Assembly (NCBI GenBank): GCA_009767595.1
Contig: VSDK01010484.1
Span: 483,560 to 547,559 of the forward strand
Length of the DNA: 64,000 nucleotides
Direction: 5' to 3'
Origin: Symbiodinium kawagutii
Lineage: Eukaryota; Sar; Dinophyceae; Suessiales; Symbiodiniaceae
The translations under genes were made by a program, and so were the position numbers. Below the pieces are notes generated by a model, which did not search any database, was not told the DNA's origin, and saw nothing but the letters and a program-made list of their open reading frames with translations. This document shows, in pieces, positions 12,060 to 24,743 of this stretch. Within the stretch, counting starts at the first letter, position 1, and each line of letters opens with the position of its first letter.

Positions 12060-14280
12060 CGGTTGGAGATGGTGAGTAGATCAGTGGATTGATTAGGTGG
12101 TGGTTGATTCATATGAGTTGATTAGGTGAAGTTGATAGATTTGATGAGGTCAATTATTGATGGTTGATGGTCGATGTCAGTTGATGCGGCCTGGGATTAG
12201 CGATTTACAATAGTTGATGGTCAAGTCACCATGAAACAAAGCACTACCAAGCGACGTGGGAATGATTAATCATTATTTCACAATGTTGGTAGCTAACGAA
12301 AGAGAATAGTTTCCAACGGCGAACCGTGCTTAAAAGTGGTCAATAATCGCTGGCAAGTGATTACAACCCACCTTTTATGATTGTTTATGATGCTTCATGA
12401 TAATTGTCAACGCTGCCCGCGTTCAAACGCAAGATGTGCGTGCATGGCATGCATCTACAAACTCACATGAAAATGTCCTCACAAATGGAGGTAGTCCTGA
12501 GTAATCCATCTTTTCGCACCATCAAGACACGACCGCTGTCCCTCTAGTCATTGAACCCGGCAATGGAAAATCTGTGAGTTTCACTGGCAAGGCTGTTCGA
12601 GTGATAACAAAATAGATACACACACACCCTACTGGATGGGTGGCTACACCCGAGACCATTGTTGATTGCTGTAGGTCCTGATTGTTGGTCTAACCAAGGG
12701 TATAACCAACCATCAATCGAGGGCTACTCTCTGTTTTGCATGGTAATCCAAAGAATATTGTTGATACCCTTACCACAATGGCTACGTCAGCCCTTCTTGG
12801 TTGGGTATACAGCCAGTGTTGGTATTAGCCGCCACGAGCTGATTTCGTAATGTTGTTGCTTGTACTATTCTGGTGATGTGCTTGTTGTACCAGTGATTTG
12901 CGACTGATTTCTATATATAGTTGGTTAAAATAAGAAGTCATTATGTAGTTGCTATCTGAGTAAGTTGTTGCTTCTATCAACAAGTTGGTTGAGCTTTGTA
13001 ACCCTTTTTCAAGTTGGTACCCGTGTCACCATGGCCATGTCAACCATCATTAGTCGTCTACACCCCTTTTGTCGGCCTTCGTTTGACCCTTGTACCTCAA
13101 GAATATTGGCAAACTACTCGTGATCTATACCAACTAGACTTGCTTTCAGGGTGTAGGCATTGGGCCTACAGTGATTCGTACGGGTGGCCAACCAAGGGCC
13201 ACCAGTGATCTATACCAACTGGTGGCCCTTGCTTGGCCTCGCCGTGGGTCACCCCAAGCTGGGACACAGCGCCCAGCGAGTCAAGCGGCTCTCCCTTCAG
13301 GATGGACACGTCCGTGCGAAGACGGTTGATCTCAGCCTGCGGCCAGGGGTTCCCATAGGAAACCAATAGGTTACTAGGTAATCAACCTTTCCAATTTCCA
13401 ATGGTTCCAGTACCAAGAATGGTGAGTTACTATAATTTGGTTATATCGGTTACTTACCAATCCCTATGCTTCCAGTTACCATTAGGTGACCAACCCCAAA
13501 CAATCAGGGTAAAAACCAGCTGGTTACCTACTATAGTGGTATATTGGAAGGATAGAGAACCAGTTTAATAGCACGATAATACCAAGAGACACGAGAGAAA
13601 ACAACATGGTGGTTTCTTAATAGCTGGAGGTACCCCCAAATCATCCAGTTTATTATACAATCATTTATTGTAAAAAACACCATTTTTGGAGGTTCCTCTA
13701 TGCTCCAGAACACCCAATGATGGTATGTAAATCAGCCAATTTCCTGCTTATCTTTTTGAAAGCAAAATTGTATGACAGGGGTTTCGGTAGGGGATCCTGC
13801 GTTGAAACGGAATTACAAACCTCACATGGAAGAGAAAAGCTACGGTTTTCGATTGGTTTTATCTATCTGAAAAATTGATGATTAAAAACAGGGCAACAAT
13901 ACATGAACATGTTTTGGTCTTGACTTGTAAGTTAGTTTCCAAATGTTTCTCAGGTTGACTGCACTGGGTAAAACCAACCAACATGTCGTATTGTCGATCG
14001 CCAATGTTTCTTCTACAATTCAAAAACTCTGCTGGTATCCTAGTTCTTACCAGTAGTCAATCGACCAAACACCCGAAACCTGAAACAAATACTGCCAATC
14101 AAACCATCAACTAACTAGTAGTTCTTTAACCACTATTGTTTATCATTATCAGTATGGTTAACCATTGGGAATGGTTAAAACCCCTACCGATCCCTTATCA
14201 AAACCACCAATCAGTCATAATACCCATCATATTCCCTAGGCTTGCTGGTTGTTAAGCCTATAAACCCATATATACATAGA
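12060..14280. other. Intron-like DNA
   Basis: TGATTAGGTGGTGG-type sequence at the left, then mixed sequence. A GC-rich patch at 13190-13340 is open in several frames without good splice sites. Includes the family A copy at 13608. No gene called. Confidence 0.45.
13608..13715. mobile_element. MITE-like element, family A
   Basis: Left GGTGGTTTCTTAATAGCTGG with AGGTACCCCCAAATCATCC; right TTTTTGGAGGTTCC followed by a decayed end (CAGAACACC). About 108 bp. Confidence 0.55.
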
Positions 14281-14286
14281 TAATCT

Positions 14287-14335
14287 ATGATAGATAGATA
14301 GATAGATAGATAGATCGATAGATAGATAGATAGAT
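14287..14335. repeat. (GATA)n microsatellite
   Basis: Twelve or so GATA units with one GATC, followed by AT-rich TATATATA at 14350-14375. Confidence 0.95.
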
Positions 14336-14456
14336 TAATAGAAATATTTATATATATATATATAAAATATAAATATATTAAACCCTATAAAAACCCTACA
14401 CAACCCCTACAAAACGCCTCCAAAATCCATCCGCAAAACCATCCATGCGATGGCAC

Positions 14457-14532
14457 CGCGGATTCTGCGCCTGAATGGCTCCGCTGCGCCATTCTCCGCC
14501 GTTGCGCTCTTCCCCCGCCTTCAGCGCTAAGC
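14457..14532 (-). CDS. Exon-like block, unidentified
   Basis: 76 nt after a strong pyrimidine-rich acceptor (CTCTTCTTCGCAG|G), ending AATCCGCG|GTGCC. The reading is LALKAGEERNGGEWRSGAIQ. Flanked on the left by CCCTACA-type and on the right by TGATGGTGA-type repeat, the usual arrangement here. Confidence 0.48.
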
Positions 14533-14559
14533 CTGCGAAGAAGAGCGCCTTTGGAAAGT

Positions 14560-15560
14560 GGTCAATTGATGGTGAGCCGTGATGCTTAATGATGGTGAAA
14601 CCCATGATTAATGGTGGTCCATGATGGTGAAACCTATGTTTAATGATGGTTCATGATGGTTACTGATGACTAATGATGGTTAATGATGAGTGATGATGGT
14701 CAATGATGAGTAACGATGGCCAATGATGATTCATGATGGTTCATGTTAGGGTGAACTTCTGGTTGATGAGTTGATGGTTCATACTGGAAAATGATGTTTG
14801 ATGATGGTGAAAGCTATGGTTAATGATGATCAATGATGCTAAGAGCTATGGTAAATGATGATTAATGATGGTGAATTGATGATGATGGTTGATGATGGTG
14901 GGCTGAACTAGTGGTTAACCATATGGTCGATAGTTGGTTTAAGTGATGGTTGATATGGATAAACTGTTGGTGAATGAATGGTGGACTCTTGGTCAAGAAT
15001 GGTGAACGGATGATTCATAGTGGAAAATGATGGTTAATGATGCTTAAAGTTTAATGAATCAAATCATGATGTTTGATCATGATTAATCAATCATAAATCT
15101 ATATCAAAGATATATGTTTATACATATGGGTAATGATGGTGCACATAAATCCGTTTTCGCCATATCAATGCAACAGTGGCTCATGCTTGATTGATGTATC
15201 ATCAATGGCTCATGGTTACCCTCTTATAATGAAGCATCAAAATGGACAATTGCAATTCCCAAATGCGAAACCATATCATAGACATTGTGGAATTACCAAA
15301 GTGTATCAACCATGGCTCACAAACAAAGCTCCCTATTGACAATCAATAATCAATCGCTTGTTGATGTTTATTCCTTTAATTGATCCCTTATTGATTGTCA
15401 ATCTATATTGAAAATTCATCAATATAAATCAAATTGATAGTGGTCATTGACAATATCAATCCTTCAATTGATCTACCAGCCACTATGACCACTACAACGT
15501 GGTTACTGACCACTATAACCATAGTTCCTCATCATCCAATCTCCAGGATTTTTCATCGCC
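14560..15560. other. (TGATGGTTAA)n-rich intron-like tract
   Basis: TAATGATGGTTCATGATGG variants fill 14570-15150, then TATCAATCAATTGATC-type sequence. No coding signal. Confidence 0.6.
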
Positions 15561-15566
15561 CTGCAC

Positions 15567-15597
15567 CTCTGTAGTAGAGTGCGTAGGCCAAAGCGTA
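15567..15597 (-). CDS. Possible micro-exon
   Basis: 31 nt, AACGGCAAG|TACG to TACAGAG|GTGCAGG, reading YALAYALYYR. The frame stays open upstream (SSIRIACSNGK). It is too short to be sure. Confidence 0.3.
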
Positions 15598-15821
15598 CTT
15601 GCCGTTGGAACACGCAATACGAATGGAGGACATGAACCAACAAGAGGCGACAAATAAATCATATCATCCAAAGGTTAATGACCACCACAATGGTGCTTAA
15701 ACAAATTCAGTGATGACTAATTGATGGTTAATTGGTGACAGTAAAGATGTTTTCTTTCCACGGCCATGTAGCGCAACACTGTAGGGTACGAATGGTATAC
15801 CACCATCTAATGCTGATACGT

Positions 15822-15923
15822 AGGTGTTTCTTAAAACAGGGAAACCCTAAAAATGGCTCGTTCAAATTGCTATAAATGACTAATACTGGATGATCTGAGG
15901 GCACCAGCATTCTGAGAAACAAC
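15822..15923. mobile_element. MITE-like element, family A
   Basis: GGTGTTTCTTAAAACAGGG at the left, TTCTGAGAAACAAC at the right, and the typical interior TATAAATGACTAATACTGG. About 102 bp and diverged. Confidence 0.45.
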
Positions 15924-16400
15924 GCAACGGTTAATGGGCATTTGATATAGTGGCTAATCATGCTGAATAAGAAGATCATAACTGAGCATAACTGAGCAAC
16001 AATTGATGGTCAAATGTGGATCATTGCCATCGAGTTATGATCACCCACAGCAGCCATGGCTTTCGCCGCAACTTGGAATCAACCAGTAGCCGACCACTCA
16101 AATTTGCATGGTGATCCAGAAATTCTTGTGAAGTCAACAGGTGGTTAATACAGGCAGTTGTCTGTTGACTAATTCGTAACACTCTGGAGGTTGGTGTGGC
16201 TAGTCAGTTGGTCAATGAGGTTAGTACTGGTGAGTATGTCAAGTAAATTCATCACTCAATACCGAGTACAAATCCGTGGCTACGCTGGTGAAATCTATTG
16301 GCAACCACCAAAAACGACAGCTGATGGCTTGAAGTTTGGAGCACACAGCCATTGGTCTGAGCTGGAATACCGAAGTGAAGAGCAACCAAGGTCTGGAAAA

Positions 16401-16526
16401 ATGGGAATGGGTCAATATTGAGCCACCAATTTCATGGGGGATGATAACCAACCATTTTGTAGGGAAAACAACCTGGAGAATGATAGGGGAACCAGGGGGA
16501 CGAATGGTTTGACCCATAGCCATATG
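16401..16526. mobile_element. Short TIR element, family B
   Basis: About 126 bp. GGGAATGGGTCAATATTG at the left and GTTTGACCCATAGCCATATG at the right are inverted. The interior GATAGGGGAACCAGGGG is shared by every family B copy. Confidence 0.6.
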
Positions 16527-16639
16527 AATAAACCGCTCCCAGTTTCACCTGCTCGATAGGCGATTCATCATCAAATACGGGGGTTGACTTCACAAGTCGA
16601 TTGGCCATTAGCGGATAGATTTACAGCAATGCGACCTAG

Positions 16640-16825
16640 CATGGATGGCACAAACTCAATGCATGGCTGGCAGCCATCGGTTTCAGGACTGACACCGTTT
16701 CCTCTCGCACCATCAGTTGTGCTTCTTCGATGTCTGGACACTGCTAGTTCAGTTGAGGAGCCAGAGACGAAGCTGCTACTGCACTGGGTTCGGCTACTGC
16801 ACCGGGTTCGGAAGCTTCGGCCAAC
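16640..16825 (-). pseudogene. Coding-like remnant with one stop
   Basis: One minus frame reads ASEPGAVAEPSAVAASSLAP, then a TAG, then PDIEEAQLMVREETVSVLKP. A near-duplicate of GCACTGGGTTCGGCTACTGC lies inside. It could be two exons split at CTAGCAG|TG or a decayed copy. Not identified. Confidence 0.33.
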
Positions 16826-17762
16826 CGCAAAGGCAAAGCAACCCATGGGACCATGCACCATAGGCCGTACTGTAACGCAAACCACATGTGGGCGTGGTAC
16901 TGTGAAATCGGCCGTTCTCAAGGCAATAATTACTGCCAACGGTGGTTGATGATGGCTGTTTCGTGCTGGTTGATGATGCTTGATCATGGTTGATCATGGT
17001 TGAAATGCGTGCTGATGGTTGATGATGGCAAATGAGGGCTACTGCTGGTTGACGATGGTTGTTGATAGTTGATGGTGATTGGTGGTTGCTGATAGTTGAT
17101 GATGGCTGAAAATGGTTGACAATCAAATTTGATATTGTTTGATGATGGTTGAAGATGGCTGCTGGTGGCTGATACCACTACTCGGACTCAAACATGTGAC
17201 GCAATATGGTTACTCTTCATCATAGTGGCCATCCAAACCAATTCAGCCCTCCGTACCCCCATTGAAAATCGTGGATAGTGGTTACAGGCGACCAACCATG
17301 TCCAACAATACTCAACCGTATATGGTTCATACATGTCCAATGACAATAGATACTAACTAATGATTTAAATTGGTTCGTCTTCAGCCTTGTAAATGGTTCA
17401 TACATGTTCATACTATAATAGTGATTAGTCCACGTTCGAGCTTGAACTGGGATCTATGATCACCAGCTGAAGTATAGCGTTCAGCAACCCCCCAAGAGTA
17501 TGACGAGTATGACATGCAAAGCGATGACACCAAGGCAAGGGGACCAGCCATGTGGCCTTTGGTGTTGCAATGATTGGGTAAGCAACGCGGCTGGTTGCCA
17601 TGTTACGACTGGCGCTGCTTACTACGAACACTGATATCATCAACAGTTTTCTTCTCACAAAATATGACTTGATTAGTTCAAGAGTCAGCTCACAGCCACG
17701 CTAAGGCGAATTCACGCCGCAACCAGCCCACTAGGACCATGGCTCGTGTTACATAAGATCAG

Positions 17763-17883
17763 CCGACATCACCGCCCTGGGCGACCAACGGTACCTCAAC
17801 GCCGAGGTGACAAAGTCCAACTTCTTCTTCCGCAAACGAGCGTACGGCTCCTGCGGGTGGCTGGGGACCGCGCCAGTCTGCAG
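17763..17883. CDS. Exon-like block, strand ambiguous
   Basis: The plus reading is 121 nt between GATCAG| and CTGCAG|GTGGCC: DITALGDQRYLNAEVTKSNF, then FFRKRAYGS. The minus reading is 56 nt at 17795-17850 between CACCCGCAG| and GTTGAG|GTACCG: EPYARLRKKKLDFVTSAL. Both have proper signals. The minus reading agrees with most neighbours; the plus reading has higher GC at third positions. Confidence 0.42.
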
Positions 17884-18133
17884 GTGGCCAATGTTGGACC
17901 GGGTTTTGTTGATGGTGGAAAGGTTATTCATCGTGATTTGGTGATGTTAAACCAGATGGCTGATTTAGGGGTTCCCCCCAGCTGTTAAGAAACTAGGATT
18001 TGGTGAGCACGAGAAGCCGAGTTATGGTCTTGAAAGATAGCAACAATGATAGGCGCCGCAGGATTAGAGCCTCTCAGCGCCGCTCTGCTTCCGCCGATGC
18101 ACCTCTGGCAGCTCCTAAGCTGGAAGTTAACAA

Positions 18134-18610
18134 TCACCATTTGAAAATCCACCAGTAAACTTCCTGGAAGTGAAAAATCGTAGATTTTCTACTTCCGGGT
18201 TCATTGTCGAACGAGGAGGCGTCCTTTTCTTTTGGCTTCCCCGCTCCACTTGCTGCCGTTTCTCGCACAGGGCATGGGCAATATTGAATCTCATTCCCAT
18301 CACCGGTGCCCAGCTGGGCTTTGGGTGCCGAGTCATCAGGACGCTGGCGGTCGAGGTTTGGAGCAGATTCGAGGCCTCGAAGCGGGGCAGTTATAGTAGA
18401 CATACAGTGCTTCACAGCGTTTTATGATCCACTGGAAGGCACGCGTCGGTGGCCTCCCCTGCAACCTTTGTATATATTTTGTGTATTTCCTCGACCATCC
18501 AGGGCGCGAGCATCTTCAATGTCATGAATACAATGCATCCGCGGCACGAGCACCGGGGCTCTTTCCGAATGAAGAGCTCAAGAAAGTCTCGCTTCCTCAG
18601 AGCGCATCAA
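18134..18610 (-). pseudogene. Possible intronless coding remnant
   Basis: Minus-strand frames carry coding-like stretches in sequence: MLAPWMVEEIHKIYTKVAGE, followed by stops or frame changes, then KEKDASSFDNEPGSRKSTIF. The length without introns contrasts with the short blocks elsewhere. No family recognised. Confidence 0.28.
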
Positions 18611-18832
18611 AACTGTGAAGTTTTGCTTCAAGAGTTGGTTTCCAGGAGCAACGATCAGTTGCATTGTGAGCTCTGATTGACTGGCTTGAGCCAGGCATTG
18701 GCCAAGTATCATTGGTTAATTTCTGGTTCAACATCTCTGTATTCGTTCCGCCTTGTCGCGGCTCTGCCGTTCTCAAAGTCGACTAGCGCCATGGTGGAGT
18801 CACCGGCGAAGATGTAGTTGACCTCAGGTTCC

Positions 18833-19000
18833 CCCAGGTCAAGCCGTTCAACTGGAGCGGCTTGACGCCACGGAGCAACTCCGCATCGAGAGGCGACACG
18901 TCCTCGAAGATCTTGTCGACATCACCGTCGAGATCTGACAGGTCAATGATGTCGCGCGCCACAGCTTCAAAGTCAGTTCGGCATATCCGTATACCTATCG
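18833..19000 (-). CDS. Exon-like block, acidic protein segment
   Basis: The reading DFEAVARDIIDLSDLDGDVD, then KIFEDVSPLDAELLRGVKPL, is open for about 55 codons after CCTACAG|CG and reaches CTGAG|GTCAAC. Just beyond, another frame reads EVNYIFAGDSTMALVDFENG, which suggests a neighbouring exon or a frameshift at about 18840. Function unknown. Confidence 0.5.
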
Positions 19001-19659
19001 CTGTAGGAACAGGGCAGTGAAATTTCTAGTTGCCAGCACGGATAAACCATGCATGAACTACATGTTTGACCATTCCACTGGTGATATCTCACCGAATCTC
19101 ATTCTTACCTGGCTAAACTGGCATCATCAAGGGGCAACCCTTGGTAATCATCAGTGCTTGCCCTTGGTAATCAACAAAAACTGCCCTTGGTCATCTGTTT
19201 TTCGTTCGGAAATCATGAGTTTGATATAGTTTGATCATCAAGCTGAGAAATATCGATGGCGTTTCACCAGTAACTACCACTTTGATCATGTTTCATCCAA
19301 ACGAACCAGGTCGATACCCTAACCCTTTGGTAGTTCTACCTGCGGAAACAATGGTATAAATCAGGTTTATAAAATGACCATTGGTTCTAAACCAGTTGAT
19401 CAATACCCTAGCTTGATCAACCAATCATCAATGACCTGGTATTGACAGCCAGTTCACTCACTTGACCATCAAGGTGTAGAACCATCAATTGTTAACCAGT
19501 TGGTCAAGGTACCTTGATCTCGTCTTACTAACCAGGTCAATGCCCTTAAGGTAAGCCTTGATCAACCACTCAGTCGTGGCAACAGTCCTCCAAAAGATCC
19601 GCGGTCACACTGGCCTGGAGAGGGCTGGTTGTGTTCGGGGCGCTAAAACATCATAAATT

Positions 19660-19763
19660 GTGGTTTCTCAAAGTAAGGTACCCTAAAAAAATGTTTGCTT
19701 TCTTATCCTACAAATGGCTAATAAAGGATGATTTAGCGGTCCCCCCTTGTTTAAAAAAACACC
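19660..19763. mobile_element. MITE-like element, family A
   Basis: GTGGTTTCTCAAAGTAAGGT at the left and CCCCTTGTTTAAAAAAACACC at the right. The interior CAAATGGCTAATAAAGGATG is typical of the family. Confidence 0.5.
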
Positions 19764-20240
19764 AAATGGCTTTGAATAGGTAATGATGCGAATGATGATG
19801 GCTGTTGATGATGATGATTAATAATAGTTACTGTCAGTCAATGGCGGCAAATGATGGTTGATGATGATGGTGAATGATGATTAATGATGCACAATGATGG
19901 TTCATGATGGTTCATGATGGTTCATGATGGCAATGGCCAATGAGCTATGTTTTGTCAACAATCAGAATGGCAAATTATGTTTAACGAGGCAAACAATAAG
20001 CATAGAGTAGTCCATTCTGCCCAATCAAATTCACGACGGCTAGCAGCGCTTGCGAATACTGTTGCCTCTAATAACTTCAAGGTCATTGACTTCTCAGACT
20101 CAAAAAGCCATCATGAACCAACTCCACCTCCAACTGCCCACGCCTTCCCCAAGTCACCTCCCAAGTCACCTCCTCCCAGGCCATCCTTCCACAGCGCCCC
20201 CGGGGCCCCGGTGTCCCCCCATGGCACCCCCCAGCGGCGC

Positions 20241-20327
20241 CTGGCGCGCGGCGGTGATGGAAATCAGCAGATCCTTCAGCGGCGTCCCGCGCTCCGACGC
20301 CAGCGACAACGCTTCGTCCAGCGCCTT
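20241..20327 (-). CDS. Exon-like block, helical repeat segment
   Basis: 87 nt in frame, GGCGTCAG|AAGG to GCGCCAG|GCGCC (a GC donor). The reading is KALDEALSLASERGTPLKDL, then LISITAARQ. This Ala/Leu pattern with a central Gly is shared with the blocks at 32.7 and 39.2 kb. The proline-rich 185-codon plus-strand frame here is its antisense shadow. Confidence 0.55.
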
Positions 20328-20470
20328 CTGACGCCTCCACGACAGCGACGACCGGGGCCACCCCATGGGGACGTGCCGGAAACCGGCCGTGGGGAGCCAA
20401 GGGCCGTGGGGGGCAGCCAAGCCATGGGGGTGGCAACTGATGGTTGGTGGATGACTGGCTGGGGGGGTTT

Positions 20471-20617
20471 GACCATCGGTTTATGGAAGTTATTGATCAG
20501 CTAGTTGATGGTTGAGGGTTAAATCCTGGTGCATGGTGGTGAGTTTAGACCATCGGTTTATGGAAGTTATTGATCAGCTAGTTGATGGTTGAGGGTTAAA
20601 TCCTGGTGCATGGTGGT
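20471..20617. repeat. Direct duplication, 77-bp period
   Basis: The 70-base segment starting GACCATCGGTTTATGGAAGT occurs at 20471-20540 and again at 20548-20617, apparently without change. Confidence 0.9.
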
Positions 20618-21105
20618 TGAATTCATAATTTATCGTGAGTCGACGGTTTTTGATTTTGCAATGAATTGTTGTTACTGTTCATGGTGGTCGATATAGTGAT
20701 GAATGGTTGAGACTCCAACAGTTGTCATGTCGATAGTATGGTGATTTGTAATTTGTCCATATTTGTCCATTGAATGGTTCCTTTTTGTCATAGTCAATGG
20801 CTGAGGGCCAATGGTTGGTTGACCACCACTGCAACCAACCAGTTTGCATACCAACTGGCATAATCAACGACTATTACCATCAACCACAAACCAATCAAAA
20901 CCATCTACAACGATATCAACAAATAATCAACTGCTTCATGGTTGATTAACTAAGTCAATAATAGTAACTATCCACAACTATCAGATTGATTCAAGTTTAG
21001 TTCACTCCCCTATCAACCACTATAACGGTTATAAGTTGTAACCTACCTCAATACTCCCCATGAAACCACCAGCCAGGCAGCTCCAACGACCCAGTGGAAA
21101 CTGAC

Positions 21106-21182
21106 CAACGCCCCGCTGGGCTCGCCTTTCGGATTCTTCTTCCAGGAGCACTTGCAACTCGTCGGCTTCTTGGAGGCCCTTC
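21106..21182 (-). CDS. Exon-like block, helical segment
   Basis: CGTCCCAG|GAAGGG to GCGTTG|GTCAG. The reading is KGLQEADELQVLLEEESERR, then AQRG. Glu/Leu-rich and probably helical. The donor is uncertain. Confidence 0.48.
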
Positions 21183-21759
21183 CTGGGACGAGCTGCCGCA
21201 AGGAGGTCGGGGCTCAGTGGTGGTGATTTTTGTGTGGGTTGAATGGTTGATGGTTGATGATGGGATTAGTGGTTGATCAATAAAAATCAGTGATGATGAT
21301 TAATGGATGGGTTTAATGGTTGATCATTACCACTCGTTAGTGATTGATTCATCCATTAAGGAGGTCTGTTTAATGGCTGATGGTTCATGATTAGTGGATC
21401 GGATTAATGGTTGGTTTACGTGATTAGTTGGTTAGACATGATGGGTTTAGTGATTTTATTGGTTAGTTGGTAAAATGCTAGGTTAAGTTGGTGGTTCATT
21501 GAACAACTTGATGGGTCTAATAGTTGGTTCACATGGTTTATGATGGTAAATGATGGTAAATGATGATTAATGACGATTAATGATGGTTCATGGATGGTTT
21601 ACTGGTTGGTTCAAGGATGGTTGATCATCATGTAAGGTAACGAATTGGCAATGATGGTTGATCAGTTCGTTATAGAAGTGGTCATTGAGAATGGCAAATG
21701 TGTATTGATGGTGGATTCATCGCACGTCGATGGTGAAGAATGGATTCGATGGTCACATG

Positions 21760-21965
21760 GAGCTTTCTCAAGCCATGACGGGGACCCCTAAAGCTACGGT
21801 TGCTTCATTACTGTAAATGATTAGTTAATCATGATGATTATTTTATAAACTATGATTAGAATGATAAATTAAATGATTAATCATAATGATTAATCAATGA
21901 TAAATCAATGATTAATGGTAAACTAGATGATTCCTGGAGTACCGCCTATGACTTGAGAAACCACC
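21760..21965. mobile_element. MITE-like element, family A, long form
   Basis: Ends GAGCTTTCTCAAGCC and ATGACTTGAGAAACCACC. The core repeats ATGATTAATC, which makes this copy about 206 bp. Confidence 0.45.
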
Positions 21966-22171
21966 TACATGTTGAAAGGTGGCCAATGACAGTCAATCCA
22001 TATCAATCCCCGGAGAATCGCAACTGGGAGTTCAACCTCAGGCTTCCAGCTTAGTTCGCTAGAAGATAAGCGTTAACCAGTGACTGAGAATAGCGAGTCA
22101 TCGCATATCATAACTATGATGATTGACACATGCTGGCTGGATATCATATGATTCAGCATCATAATTGACAA

Positions 22172-22259
22172 TAATGTTGGTTTCTGATTAGTGTAACCCC
22201 CCCAAAGTAATGAAAATAGATGAAACCAACAGGTAGATACTAATCAGAAACCAACATTA
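22172..22259. repeat. Perfect 21-bp inverted repeat (hairpin)
   Basis: TAATGTTGGTTTCTGATTAG+T at 22172-22192 and its exact reverse complement at 22239-22259 enclose a 46-base loop containing a run of seven C. This could be a tiny MITE or a structured RNA; nothing else supports either. Confidence 0.7.
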
Positions 22260-23659
22260 CTAATGATGGTTGTCAGTGAAACATTTTTTTAAGAATGACA
22301 TGGACCGCTCGAACGCTATTGGTTAGTTACTGTCACCCGCTCACTGGTCACCTAGCAAACTAGCAAACTGCCTTGGTTGTAGTGTTGTTCAAACCGATAT
22401 AATGCGAGTGCTGAATAGCTGTGAGAAATACGGCAAGAAAAACATTTAACAACAACCCAAGTAACTATAAAATGTATGACAGTTGTGCTGAATTATCTTA
22501 TACTGTACAGTTGGCCAAGGCAATGTCAGTTGATGTCCACGTCCACCCATAACTTTGCACAGAAAAACACCTGAAACCTCGACGGGGGTCCTCAACTCAG
22601 ATGTTCCCCCCATTCAGTGCAGGCCATGGCCATGGCCGCTGACAATGACGACAACATGGCGATCAATTCACCAAGACATTGGTTGAAGCACCAGGTGAGT
22701 TGGGCATGGATTGGGGGGGTCAATGCCATATAAAGGCATGAAGCCTGTGGAATCATATCATAAACTTGGCAAAAAGAAAACAACTCAGGATATGATTGCC
22801 AAACTTACAGAAAATTGAAATCTTATATTTCAAAAATCATATTTCAAAAATAGTGATCGAGACACATCTTGCAGTTGGCCTGCACCAACCTTCCGTCCAA
22901 GGATCTTTGCTTCTTCTTGCGCCGACATCTGACAAGCCTGACAGGTTTCAGAAGGTTGCGGCAGATGGAAACAGGCTGAACTTGGCACACTTGGATCCCT
23001 GCAACAGTGCATGATTGGACACGCTTCTGGCTTTGGTAGTCTATCTGGTTAGCGTTGAACCTTGCCTCATCCCGACATTATGCGCGAGTCAATTGGAAGC
23101 CATCACACCAACAGCTGAAACCACCAACCAACTATGTTCAATGGCTCATAGCCATCGCTGGCCTTCAACAAACCATCAAGGAACTACAAACCAATTTATT
23201 TGTTAACCCAGGCTAGGAGATAAATCCAAAGCCATGAGCAGCATCATGGACAAAAGCTAGATTGATACTCGCTGGAGGGTAACCACTATCATCCAATAGC
23301 AACCACAATTACTGGTTTCAGTGGCAACCATGATCTGTGAATCACAGTGGACATTCGCAATATCATAACCATTGTGGACCATAACATGACAATCGTCAGC
23401 TGTCAACAACTTATAACTTACCCCCATTTCCTATTGTTCAATGACCAACCACTACATATGAACCATGGATAGCCATTATTCACAATCTGGCTCTGAGTCA
23501 AGGAGATTGAACCTACCCCTACAGATCCGCAAACTCAGTCATGTGGCCAGCGGAATGCAGCGCAATGATGGCCAACCTTAGATCTAGCCTGATCCAGCAC
23601 CAAAATCAAAATGCCAACATATTTTTTTGGGGGGCGGATATGTCAATCTCCTACTATGA

Positions 23660-23824
23660 ATTCCAGAACTCGCACTGAGGACGCAGCAGCAAGGACAAGC
23701 TTATCATCGCGTCCGCGACGTCTTTCCCGTGTAGTGACATGGCTGAGCAGTTCAGCATTGAGCTGTTCACGTCACCTGCATCGGAAAGCACCAGCATGAT
23801 GTTGGTGGCGTCCTGTCTGACCTC
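23660..23824 (-). CDS. Exon-like block, unidentified
   Basis: After AAATGCAG|GAGG the frame reads EVRQDATNIMLVLSDAGDVN and continues open to LHGKDVADAMISL. A donor at GATGCAG|GTGACG (23776) would make the first part a 49-nt exon. Not identified. Confidence 0.42.
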
Positions 23825-24490
23825 CTGCATTTGGTCCCCACAACGACGCAACGACTGAGCACACCGAAGGTGGAACCGCGATTGGAGCTTTGCTGCACAG
23901 CTTAACCATTTCTTTCCAAGCTGTGGAAGCTTAACAGGCCGCTTAGCTCAGCAAGCAACAGTAGTGCACAACGTGGGTAGTCATTGTCTTCCACGGTTCA
24001 TCATTAATGATGTTCACGATATTAACTTATAATGCATAATGTCATGAGGATATTAATGGTTGATGCGACATTTAATGAGGATGGCCATGATGATCCAGCA
24101 TGATTCAGCCGGTGACTACAGTTCATGATGACCCTGGGATTCAAGCATCGCAAGCATCCACCGATTATGGATGCCTTGCAAGAGTTTGGCTGTAAAACAT
24201 TCCAGCTCTGTTGAATCACCGGAGTGTAGATTACTTCTGCATCATGAATTCCCCTTCATTAACCCTTATGAACGCTGTTAAACAATTACAACCATTACAA
24301 ACCATTGTTAAAATATGCATATCTGATCATTGTCAACAAACGACATCATAAGAGTATTTTCAAACATTACAAGCCATCACGAACCCTTACAAACCACTAC
24401 TAAATCAAACCATGTACCATTAGACGTACTAAGCAGTTATTCATGATCATTGACCATCACATTTGTGTTTTAAGAATTATCATATGACAA

Positions 24491-24523
24491 GCATCATCAT
24501 CATCATCATCATCGTCATCGTCG

Positions 24524-24563
<40 letters not shown>
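24491..24563. repeat. (ATC)n trinucleotide repeat
   Basis: About 24 CAT/ATC units with three CGT interruptions near 24514-24524. Confidence 0.95.
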
Positions 24564-24681
24564 TCTAATCACTCTTCTTCTAGCTTATAATTTATTGTTT
24601 AAGCCATAGTTAACCGTGGTTCCTCCATCATGATTTCAGTCACCCTTCAACTGCTCTGAGCACCGCCCGAAACCGCATCAC

Positions 24682-24743
24682 CTGAATGGCGTGTCCCAAG
24701 CGGATCACGCGAATGTGCACGTCTTCAGGCGACATGGGCAGTC
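24682..24743 (-). CDS. Exon-like block, unidentified
   Basis: 62 nt between TCTCCAG|GA and CATTCAG|GTGATG. The reading is LPMSPEDVHIRVIRLGHAIQ. Both splice sites are good. Function unknown. Confidence 0.52.

Noticed and set aside
19947-20504. 185-codon Pro/Arg-rich plus-strand frame
   Set aside because: It is antisense to a better minus-strand exon candidate (20241-20327) and continues into low-complexity sequence on both sides.
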